DNA of 5,457 nucleotides, taken from NCBI GenBank assembly GCA_023135215.1, contig JAGLTP010000108.1, forward strand, positions 1-5,457. The letters are read 5' to 3'. This document shows positions 1-4,673 of the stretch, piece by piece. This DNA comes from Candidatus Heimdallarchaeota archaeon (GTDB lineage: Archaea; Asgardarchaeota; Heimdallarchaeia; Heimdallarchaeales; Heimdallarchaeaceae). Every line of letters starts with the position of its first letter. Within the stretch, counting starts at the first letter, position 1. The notes under the pieces are model-generated. The model was given only the letters and a program-made list of their open reading frames with translations, searched no databases and was not told the DNA's origin. The translations under genes were made by a program, and so were the position numbers.

Positions 1-959
1 TCCTTAGTTGTTGCCATTACTCCATAGAAGTCTGGTTTATTCAGATAAGGCTCAGATACAGCAGCAGTTCTTGCTGAAATTGCTCCATCAAAGAAAAACT
101 TTATTCCACAAATTCGAAGCCAATCATCTCCAAGACCCCTATATATCCCCAGTTTATCTAACTCTTCAAAGAGTTCTATTGTTACATCCATTCTTACTCT
201 TATAGGTAGTTTAGTGTCATTTTTTAGATCAATTGCTGCTCTAATTTCATTATTTCCTACCAGATCATAGATACAGGTTAAACCAACAGATGCACATTCA
301 TTCAGAATCTGATAAGCACCTTCATATGCTTGTTTTCTTGTTGGTTCTGGTGAACCTTCTGGTCTTAGAACATTGTAAGCTTCCTCATGAAGACCACCAA
401 CCATTTCATCAGTTTTAGTATCTCTATCAAATTTTCCTCCAATGGGGTCAGGAGTAGTTTTTGTAACGTCAACATTACTGAAAGCTTTAGAATTTGCAAT
501 CCAAAAATGCCCACCAACTGTTGTAACAATAATAGGATGATCAACTGATACTTCATCTAATTCCCATCGAGTAGGATGTCTTTTCTCCAGGAGTTTTGAG
601 TCATCTTCTTGATAACCAAAAATCCATTCCCCAGTTGGTGTCTCACTTGCTTTTTCTCTTAATTTGTGTTGAATGTCTGCAATTGAGGTTACTCCTGCTT
701 CCTCACTTAAATCTATAAACAATTTTCTTGCGGATCCTTGTCGCATAAAATGACCATGGGAATCAATCAGTCCTGGAATCATGGTTTTTCCCTTAAGATC
801 AATTACCTCAGTTTTACTTCCAATCAGATGATTCATATCCGAATTCTTCCCAACAGCAACTATTCTCCCAAATTTAACTGCTACAGCTTCGGTGATAGAA
901 TCTCCCGAATCCATGGTTATTATTTTACTGTTTTTTATCACTAAATCTACAAATATCAT
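1..959 (-). CDS. YtcJ-type amidohydrolase family protein, N-terminal part (C-terminus beyond left edge)
   Basis: This is an open frame of 319 codons from the ATG at 959 to the window edge with no stop. It belongs to the amidohydrolase superfamily, YtcJ/AepA-like branch: metal-dependent hydrolases, probably cytosolic because no signal peptide is visible. Residues 1-60 form the usual N-terminal beta-sandwich strands (DLVIKNSKIITMD, then GRIVAVG). The metal-binding His-x-His lies in GLIDSHGHF (H68, H70). Further family marks are GGHFWIANSKAF (149-160), DPIGGKF (171-177) and GIKFFFDGAISARTAA (285-300), whose Lys and Asp-Gly are characteristic of the YtcJ branch. Full members are usually over 500 residues, so roughly 200 are missing to the left. 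Start: GTGATC just before the ATG matches the archaeal anti-Shine-Dalgarno. The substrate cannot be inferred; YtcJ-like proteins are often annotated as amidohydrolases without a known substrate. The family call is firm and the specificity unknown. Confidence 0.9.
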   Translation of the reverse strand, partial: MIFVDLVIKNSKIITMDSGDSITEAVAVKFGRIVAVGKNSDMNHLIGSKTEVIDLKGKTMIPGLIDSHGHFMRQGSARKLFIDLSEEAGVTSIADIQHKLREKASETPTGEWIFGYQEDDSKLLEKRHPTRWELDEVSVDHPIIVTTVGGHFWIANSKAFSNVDVTKTTPDPIGGKFDRDTKTDEMVGGLHEEAYNVLRPEGSPEPTRKQAYEGAYQILNECASVGLTCIYDLVGNNEIRAAIDLKNDTKLPIRVRMDVTIELFEELDKLGIYRGLGDDWLRICGIKFFFDGAISARTAAVSEPYLNKPDFYGVMATTK

Positions 960-1020
960 CAGATCACTTTGTGGCCACCAATTGTTCAAATCAATGAGAA
1001 TTTCAACATTAGTACTTTAT

Positions 1021-1031
1021 TAAATTTATAA
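1021..1031 (-). promoter_or_regulatory. Putative TATA box for the amidohydrolase gene
   Basis: Read on the minus strand this is TTATAAATTTA, centred about 67 bases before the ATG at 959. A transcription start about 25 bases downstream would leave a leader of roughly 40 bases containing the GTGATC ribosome-binding match. A second AT-rich candidate, CATATAAATG, lies at 1034-1043. The region is AT-rich throughout, so the exact box is uncertain. Confidence 0.35.
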
Positions 1032-1119
1032 CTCATTTATATGTTTTTGATTTGATAAGAGTGAAAAAAAAGGAAAATTTCTTCAAGTAATAACGCATTA
1101 ATTTTTGATTTTTCTCTGC

Positions 1120-1127
1120 TTTAAATA
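1120..1127 (+). promoter_or_regulatory. Putative TATA box for the small acidic ORF
   Basis: TTTAAATA is centred about 41 bases before the ATG at 1165. It would place transcription start near 1149, just ahead of the GGTGA ribosome-binding sequence. Position and composition fit an archaeal TATA box, but the surroundings are AT-rich. Confidence 0.35.
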
Positions 1128-1153
1128 ATAAAATCTGTCCATCTTTTTGAAGT

Positions 1154-1158
1154 GGTGA
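1154..1158 (+). promoter_or_regulatory. Shine-Dalgarno sequence of the small ORF
   Basis: GGTGA lies six bases before the ATG at 1165 and matches the archaeal 16S 3' end (complement of GGAGGTGATC). It is the main evidence that the short downstream frame is translated. Confidence 0.55.
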
Positions 1159-1164
1159 AGAGCT

Positions 1165-1299
1165 ATGGATAATAAAGAAGATGCTTTTAGGGATAATGAG
1201 AAGGTTGATTTTAACGATGAAGATTTTTTCTATGAAAAACTCTGGGAAGCTGGGATCTTAGTTCTAACTGATAACTTCAAAGACTTAAAAATAAAGTAA
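1165..1299 (+). CDS. Small acidic protein of 44 residues, unknown function
   Basis: This is an ATG-to-TAA frame of 44 codons, preceded by GGTGA at good spacing and a plausible TATA box, and followed two bases later by a terminator-like hairpin. The product is acidic (13 Asp/Glu against 7 Lys/Arg). The N-terminal half, rich in Asp, Glu and Asn, is probably flexible. It is followed by a short segment that could form a helix or strand, EKLWEAGILVLTDNF (24-38). There is no signal peptide, membrane helix, cysteine or histidine, so it is not a zinc finger. I do not recognise a family. It faces the membrane-protein gene tail-to-tail. A real small gene is more likely than chance because start signal, frame and terminator fit together, but conservation is unknown. 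Confidence 0.55.
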   Translation: MDNKEDAFRDNEKVDFNDEDFFYEKLWEAGILVLTDNFKDLKIK

Positions 1300-1300
1300 G

Positions 1301-1346
1301 CTTTAACAAATCTTCTCTGCTGAGATGTGTTAAAGTTTCTTTCTTT
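1301..1346. terminator. Probable bidirectional terminator hairpin between convergent genes
   Basis: CTTTAACA (1301-1308) and TGTTAAAG (1328-1335) are perfect inverted arms, extended inward by ATCT (1310-1313) with AGAT (1323-1326) across one mismatch. The loop is nine bases. On the plus strand the hairpin is followed by TTTCTTTCTTT (1336-1346). On the minus strand the bases beyond it read CTTACTTTATTTTTAAG, also T-rich. It sits in the 63-base gap between the stops of the small ORF (1299) and the membrane-protein gene (1363), exactly where a shared terminator is expected. Archaeal termination depends mainly on T-rich tracts, so the hairpin's contribution is an inference. Confidence 0.6.
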
Positions 1347-1362
1347 ACAAGATGAAATCGTT

Positions 1363-1839
1363 TTATGTCTGAGCTTCCAATCTTCTTGCGAAAACAAGAA
1401 ATAGAACTGTAACTACTCCTCCTATTAAACCGGTATAGAAAGGTGTTCCAAAATCCCATTCAATTGCTTCACCAACCATTATACCAAAGATTATTGCAGT
1501 TAGTATTGTTAAAATTACTACTACTATAGCTGCGTAAAAGGCACCTTTTTCTAAGGTTTCCATCTTATTTTCATCAATCTTAAGGAAGGGATATAATTTT
1601 TGGAGTGTAGCAAAAGCTACGAAAAGATAGAGTAATCCCATTATAACCAAAATTACCTTACCATACCACGGGACAAATTGCCCATAGAGTGCAAAATTAT
1701 AATAAGAACCTGATGGGATTTCTTGCCACCAACCAAATTCTAATACAAGGAAAAGAATACCTCCAACAAGACTGAGTAGAAAAGCGCCTAAGTATAATGC
1801 TGGTTTTGTATAAGCAGGGGTTTTCTCTGTTGAATTCAT
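1363..1839 (-). CDS. Four-helix integral membrane protein, unknown function
   Basis: From the ATG at 1839 the product has 158 residues with four hydrophobic segments: about 14-34 (LYLGAFLLSLVGGILFLVLE), 61-81 (KVILVIMGLLYLFVAF), 99-122 (AAIVVVILTILTAIIFGIMV) and 135-151 (TGLIGGVVTVLFLVF). A loop of about 26 residues follows helix 1 and contains WWQEIP and several Tyr. The last helix ends in ARRLEAQT, which by the positive-inside rule suggests a cytoplasmic C-terminus. I recognise no catalytic motif or family. A GTG at 1857 would add six residues, but neither start has a Shine-Dalgarno. The TATA-like CTTTTAAG at 1861-1868 is centred about 26 bases before the ATG, which fits a leaderless mRNA starting at that ATG and would leave the GTG untranscribed. 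It is transcribed alone, convergent with the small acidic ORF. That it is a real gene is clear; its role is not. Confidence 0.8.
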   Translation of the reverse strand: MNSTEKTPAYTKPALYLGAFLLSLVGGILFLVLEFGWWQEIPSGSYYNFALYGQFVPWYGKVILVIMGLLYLFVAFATLQKLYPFLKIDENKMETLEKGAFYAAIVVVILTILTAIIFGIMVGEAIEWDFGTPFYTGLIGGVVTVLFLVFARRLEAQT

Positions 1840-1860
1840 GAAATAAGTTTCTGTCACTTA

Positions 1861-1868
1861 CTTAAAAG
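1861..1868 (-). promoter_or_regulatory. TATA-like box of the membrane-protein gene (leaderless arrangement)
   Basis: Minus-strand CTTTTAAG is centred about 26 bases from the ATG at 1839, the standard distance from box to transcription start in archaea. Transcription would therefore begin at or next to the start codon. The same octamer recurs at 3059-3066 in the divergent longin/trm5 promoter. Confidence 0.45.
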
Positions 1869-1902
1869 AATTATTAAGGAACAAAATCGATAGGATTTAG
1901 AA

Positions 1903-1919
1903 CGAAAGTTTTATTAAAA
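1903..1919 (+). promoter_or_regulatory. tRNA-Lys promoter (BRE plus TATA box)
   Basis: CGAAAGT followed by TTTATTAAAA resembles the purine-rich BRE plus TATA arrangement of strong archaeal stable-RNA promoters. It is centred about 30 bases before the mature tRNA 5' end at 1942, implying a short 5' leader removed by RNase P. Confidence 0.55.
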
Positions 1920-1941
1920 ATGTGAGAGGACAGATTTCAAG

Positions 1942-2042
1942 GGGCCTGTGGCTCAGCCAGGTAGAGCAGCGGACTCTTAAAGGAGAAAGAAATTTCTCTT
2001 GGAGTAATCCGACGGTCGCCGGTTCAAATCCGGTCAGGCTCG
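1942..2042 (+). tRNA. tRNA-Lys (anticodon CUU), intron-containing
   Basis: This tRNA reads AAG codons. The acceptor GGGCCTG (1942-1948) pairs with CAGGCTC (2035-2041) with one G-U. The D arm is GCTC/GAGC (1951-1954, 1964-1967) with GG in the loop. The T arm is GCCGG/CCGGT (2018-2022, 2030-2034) around TTCAAAT. The anticodon stem is GCGGA (1969-1973) with TCCGA (2008-2012), which gives four pairs and a G-A mismatch at 27-43. With the intron removed the loop is CTCTTAA, anticodon CTT at 1976-1978. The discriminator is G2042 and CCA is encoded at 2043-2045. The mature body is 74 bases before CCA. The clear BRE/TATA upstream supports expression. The adjacent longin gene ends on the opposite strand two bases past CCA. 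Confidence 0.96.
1980..2006 (+). other. tRNA intron (27 bases) at position 37/38 with bulge-helix-bulge
   Basis: The intron is removed by the archaeal tRNA splicing endonuclease and the exons are then ligated. Seen: a four-pair central helix of C1974-G2004, T1975-A2003, C1976-G2002 and T1977-G2001 (wobble). It is flanked by two three-base bulges, TA^A at 1978-1980 and TA^A at 2005-2007, each cut after its second base. Beyond the first bulge, 1981-1988 pairs with 1993-2000 in eight pairs (one G-T), closing a GAAA tetraloop at 1989-1992. This satisfies the strict hBHBh' rule, so the boundaries are precise. The site, 37/38, is the commonest one in archaea. Confidence 0.95.
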
Positions 2043-2047
2043 CCACT

Positions 2048-3019
2048 TTATGATAAACTTGATCTTACTTCTTGTTCTAAAGTCATCAATTGTGCGTATT
2101 CTCTCTCCCACTCTTTGATCAGATGCTTCTCCCATGTATCTGTGTCAATGATTAATTTTATCATGTCTTCGAATTGTTTTCTCTCTTCAAAAACTTGGAA
2201 GGCTTCATCTATCTCCATATCATCTTTTCTAAGCCAGTCATTGCACAAATTAGCTATGAATTCGGCGAATCTTTTGTAAGTTGTTCTATGTTCTTTGTTC
2301 TGAGTAATTATGACAGCAAAAGCTTTCTGAATTCTCTTAACATAAATTATCAAGTTCTTACTTTCCAATTTTGTCAACTCACCTAACCCAATTGATTTTC
2401 CTAAATCTAAAATTGCAGCCATAAAAGCTGTAAAAAGTGTTGCATCATAGGGAAGTGTAAGAGTCAACATTAAGAATACTGGTTGTCCTGTATCTATTGT
2501 TATCAATAAATCTACATCACTAATTACAAGTGGTTTATCAATGAGATCATCTTCTACAGCTACATTTTTCGTGTTTTTCTCTACAAGAGTTCTCTTATTT
2601 ATTATTAAATTCAGATTACGCATAAAATGATATATTCTTTCTTTTTCGTTTTCTAGAAATTCTTCATCTTCAATCCATGCAAAATCTTCTTGTAAAACTT
2701 GTAGTGGTTGAAAATTATCTCGAAAATTATTTATTACTCTTTCAATTAAATTTTCATATTTTCCTTTTTCTTTTACAATAGTAAGGATATATTCTCCTTT
2801 TGCTTCGCATACTATTTCATTGTCTCCAAATTCAATGGACTTTGGAGATTTTTCTCCGAATTCACTTATTATAGAAGTTACAGCTGTAATGTAACTTACA
2901 ACCTCAACATTCTTCTCTTCGGAACCCCATTTTTCATCATAGATCCTATAGTATCTACATGAGCCATTTGTTTTTAGAACTAATATAGCTTTAATCAATG
3001 AGGTTTCACTTCTGCCCAT
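2048..3019 (-). CDS. Tandem longin-like domain protein (323 residues)
   Basis: Two longin-like alpha/beta units appear in one cytosolic protein with no membrane helix. Unit 1, about 9-104, has strands IKAILVLKTNG and CRYYRIYD, helix VVSYITAVTSIISEFG, strands KSIEFGDNEIVCEAKG and EYILTIVKEKG, and helix YENLIERVINNFRDNF. The SIEFGD stretch after a helix of the SAI-S-FG type is typical of Asgard longin proteins. Unit 2, about 166-262, has strands DVDLLITID and PVFLMLTLTL, helix TLFTAFMAAILDLGKSIG, strands KLESKNLIIYVKRI and FAVIITQNK, and helix YKRFAEFIANLCNDWL. Linker 105-165 and tail 265-323 are charged and helical. Longin domains in eukaryotes sit in SNAREs, TRAPP, adaptors and Mon1-Ccz1-type GTPase regulators; Asgard genomes encode many. 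A role binding or regulating small GTPases is an inference. The ATG at 3019 starts the first strand region naturally. The fold was assigned by eye and the second unit is less certain. Confidence 0.75.
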   Translation of the reverse strand: MGRSETSLIKAILVLKTNGSCRYYRIYDEKWGSEEKNVEVVSYITAVTSIISEFGEKSPKSIEFGDNEIVCEAKGEYILTIVKEKGKYENLIERVINNFRDNFQPLQVLQEDFAWIEDEEFLENEKERIYHFMRNLNLIINKRTLVEKNTKNVAVEDDLIDKPLVISDVDLLITIDTGQPVFLMLTLTLPYDATLFTAFMAAILDLGKSIGLGELTKLESKNLIIYVKRIQKAFAVIITQNKEHRTTYKRFAEFIANLCNDWLRKDDMEIDEAFQVFEERKQFEDMIKLIIDTDTWEKHLIKEWEREYAQLMTLEQEVRSSLS

Positions 3020-3057
3020 TTTGTTTTAAGAACCTAACTTCAATACAGAAAAAGAAG

Positions 3058-3067
3058 TCTTAAAAGG
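3058..3067. promoter_or_regulatory. Shared TATA-like element of the divergent longin and trm5 genes
   Basis: TCTTAAAAGG reads as a TATA-like box in both directions (CTTTTAAG on the minus strand) and is the only good candidate in the 69-base gap. For trm5 it is centred about 27 bases before the ATG at 3089, implying a leaderless mRNA. For the longin gene it would give a leader of roughly 15-20 bases. Whether one element serves both genes is an inference. Confidence 0.45.
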
Positions 3068-3088
3068 TTTCTTTCGGGGAAACTCATA

Positions 3089-4159
3089 ATGCACTTAGAA
3101 TCGATAGGAATTAGAATAAACTATTCGAAAGCTGAGCATCTGCGAAAATGGCTAAGTTCACATAATGCTCTTAATCAATCCTTATCATTCATTAAGGAAG
3201 AGAACAGTCTAATAATGCCTCTTATTCTTTCAGAGGAAGAGGCTAGTAATTTGCTTATGACTTACATTGAAGATGTGCAGTTTATTATTGGTGTTTTCCA
3301 ATTTGAAGAAAAGGATTTCCATCCGAAAAATCTCTTTGAAGTTGTGAAAAAAATCATCCCAGCTAATCAGCATAAATACATCCCCAAAGCATATGATATG
3401 ATAGGAGACATAGTGATTGTTGACATTCCAGAAGAAATCTCCAATTATAATAATGAAATAGGGAGTTCGTTACGTGATTTGTTCCCTTCGATAAATTCCG
3501 TATACCGAAAAGCTTCTTCAGTCTCAGGAGAATTTAGAATAAGAGAATTAGAGCTAATAGCTGGAGAAGAAAAATGTGAGACAGTTCACTTAGAATACGG
3601 TATAAGAGTTTCAGTTAATGTATGTAAAACCTACTTCAGTCCAAGATTAGGAGAAGAACACAAAAGAGTAGCTGATTCAGTTAAACAGAATGAATGTATA
3701 ATAGATCTCTTTACAGGGGTGGGTTCATTCCCTCTGCATATAGCTAAAAATCATGAATCTGAAGTTTATGCAATAGACATTAACAAAAATGCTATAGAAT
3801 GTTTGGAAAAATCAATTTTAATGAATAAACTGAAAGGAACAATTCACCCTATACATAGTGACTGCAGAGAGGCAGTAAAATCAATTCCCAAAGCTGACAG
3901 AGTGATAATGAATCTACCTAGTAAATCATTAGAATTTGTAGACATCACTTGTGATATTCTGAAACCCAATGGGATTTTATATTTCTACTATTTTACCTCG
4001 GAAAAAAGTCCAAAAGAAGATATGATTAAAGAACTCAACAAAAAATTAACTAAATCTGGTTGGAAAATTAAAAAAACTTTAGATTTTAGGAAAGTAAGAG
4101 ATAGCGCACCCCGCGAGATTCAAGCTTGTTTGGAGGTTTCTATTGTTCCTTTATCTTAA
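3089..4159 (+). CDS. trm5: tRNA (guanine(37)-N1)-methyltransferase Trm5
   Basis: Trm5 transfers a methyl group from S-adenosylmethionine to N1 of G37 beside the anticodon, preventing +1 frameshifts. In archaea this is also the first step towards wyosine-type bases in tRNA-Phe. Domain D1 is about 1-70 (GIRINYSKAEHLRKWL). D2 starts near 97 with YIPKAYDMIGDIVIVDIP. The linking motif GEFRIRELELIAGE (147-160) carries R150, and YFSPRLGEEHKR (182-193) carries E190; these align with the catalytic Arg145 and Glu185 of the Methanocaldococcus jannaschii enzyme. The Rossmann domain shows motif I DLFTGVGSF (206-214), AIDINKNAIECLEKS (228-242) and the N275-L-P motif. NLP separates Trm5 from the related TYW2. 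Length 356 is typical. Motif I has Ser where GVGPF is usual. It diverges from the longin gene, and its 3' end overlaps the DUF371 gene tail-to-tail. The tRNA-Lys nearby has A37 and is not a substrate. Confidence 0.93.
   Translation: MHLESIGIRINYSKAEHLRKWLSSHNALNQSLSFIKEENSLIMPLILSEEEASNLLMTYIEDVQFIIGVFQFEEKDFHPKNLFEVVKKIIPANQHKYIPKAYDMIGDIVIVDIPEEISNYNNEIGSSLRDLFPSINSVYRKASSVSGEFRIRELELIAGEEKCETVHLEYGIRVSVNVCKTYFSPRLGEEHKRVADSVKQNECIIDLFTGVGSFPLHIAKNHESEVYAIDINKNAIECLEKSILMNKLKGTIHPIHSDCREAVKSIPKADRVIMNLPSKSLEFVDITCDILKPNGILYFYYFTSEKSPKEDMIKELNKKLTKSGWKIKKTLDFRKVRDSAPREIQACLEVSIVPLS
4140..4159. other. Convergent 20-base overlap of trm5 and DUF371 coding ends
   Basis: The trm5 stop TAA is at 4157-4159 (plus) and the DUF371 stop TAG at 4140-4142 (minus). 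Both proteins use the shared bases for their last few codons. Neither gene can end its mRNA before entering the other. Confidence 0.85.
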
Positions 4160-4565
4160 TTGTGATTTTCATTTTACTACTAGGATCTTTCATGCTTTTG
4201 ATTATTTTATCATTAACATCTCTTGCAGCTTTATCAGATTTAATCATCAATGTTCGAGAACATATGAATTCACTTTTTCTTATAATAATAACATGTTCAT
4301 CAGATAATTCTAGCCTTGAATCTCCACAACCTTCTATAGTATCAGTGTATCTCCCCACCTGTAAATGTACCAATATTCTTGCTTCTGGACTCTTTATTCT
4401 TTCCTTTAATTCTAAAGGAAAATTTATTAGATTACAAGAAGAATTTACGCCTAAAATACAATCCCCCCTTGGAGTAAGACTCTCATCTTTTGTGAATTCC
4501 AGGGTTGTTTTATGGGTTGCGTGTATATTTGGGTGACCATTACAGTAAAAAACAAAACTATCCAT
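4140..4565 (-). CDS. DUF371 family protein (141 residues)
   Basis: The sequence matches the archaeal DUF371 family, whose function is unknown to me. Hallmarks are GHPNIHATHKTTLEFTKD (10-27), LTPRGDCILGV (30-40), a central Gly-containing turn before SRLEL (83-87), and IRKSEFICSRTLMIKSDKAA (95-114). The length is that of the whole family domain, so the gene is intact. There is no signal peptide or membrane helix. H11, H15, H18 and C36 and C102 are polar residues in the most conserved blocks and could form an active or metal site; that is a guess. The ATG at 4565 has AGGA six bases upstream as Shine-Dalgarno. The stop TAG lies inside the last codons of trm5, giving a 20-base convergent overlap (4140-4159), so each transcript is antisense to the end of the other. 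Confidence 0.9.
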   Translation of the reverse strand: MDSFVFYCNGHPNIHATHKTTLEFTKDESLTPRGDCILGVNSSCNLINFPLELKERIKSPEARILVHLQVGRYTDTIEGCGDSRLELSDEHVIIIRKSEFICSRTLMIKSDKAARDVNDKIIKSMKDPSSKMKITIKIKEQ

Positions 4566-4611
4566 TTATCATCCTTCAAACTATCTAGTTTAACTATGTT
4601 TCGCAGTAAAG

Positions 4612-4618
4612 TATATAG
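4612..4618 (-). promoter_or_regulatory. TATA box of the DUF371 gene
   Basis: Minus-strand CTATATA/TATATAC is centred about 50 bases before the ATG at 4565. Transcription start near 4589 would give a leader of about 24 bases carrying the AGGA ribosome-binding site. Confidence 0.45.
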
Positions 4619-4631
4619 TCTCTTTCCTATA

Positions 4632-4643
4632 TTCTTAAAAATA
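4632..4643 (+). promoter_or_regulatory. Putative TATA box of the coiled-coil gene
   Basis: TTCTTAAAAATA is centred about 37 bases before the ATG at 4674, implying a leader of about 10 bases with a weak AGGT at 4663-4666. It lies some 20 bases from the oppositely directed DUF371 box, so the two promoters are back to back in the 108-base divergent gap. Confidence 0.4.
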
Positions 4644-4673
4644 GTTGTAAAACATATAGAATAGGTTGTTTCA

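Larger units (their letters stand above)
960..1164. other. Intergenic region between divergent genes
   Basis: This 205-base, very AT-rich spacer separates the starts of the amidohydrolase (minus) and the small ORF (plus). It holds the candidate promoters of both genes. I see no RNA gene, repeat or further coding frame with a ribosome-binding site in it. Confidence 0.6.

Noticed and set aside
8..205. 65-codon plus-strand frame
   Set aside because: It is antisense to the amidohydrolase, has no ribosome-binding site, and has a low-complexity Leu/Gln/His composition typical of a shadow frame.
365..556. Hydrophobic Leu-rich 63-codon frame on the minus strand
   Set aside because: It lies in another frame within the amidohydrolase, whose own frame carries clear family motifs through this region.
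738..944. 68-codon plus-strand frame
   Set aside because: It is antisense to the conserved N-terminal region of the amidohydrolase, including the His-x-His metal site.
2823..2848. Perfect 8-base inverted repeat (TCTCCAAA / TTTGGAGA, 10-base spacer)
   Set aside because: It lies within the longin coding frame and encodes the conserved SPKSIEFGD stretch. There is no T-tract or start signal nearby, so it is probably chance.
1942..4159. tRNA-Lys as a substrate of the neighbouring Trm5
   Set aside because: Trm5 methylates G37. This tRNA has A at position 37 (1979), so the proximity does not imply a substrate relation.
4126..4536. 136-codon plus-strand frame rich in Ile, Leu and Ser
   Set aside because: It is antisense to DUF371, whose conserved motifs prove the minus-strand frame. 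The apparent membrane segments are complements of Lys/Asp-rich codons.
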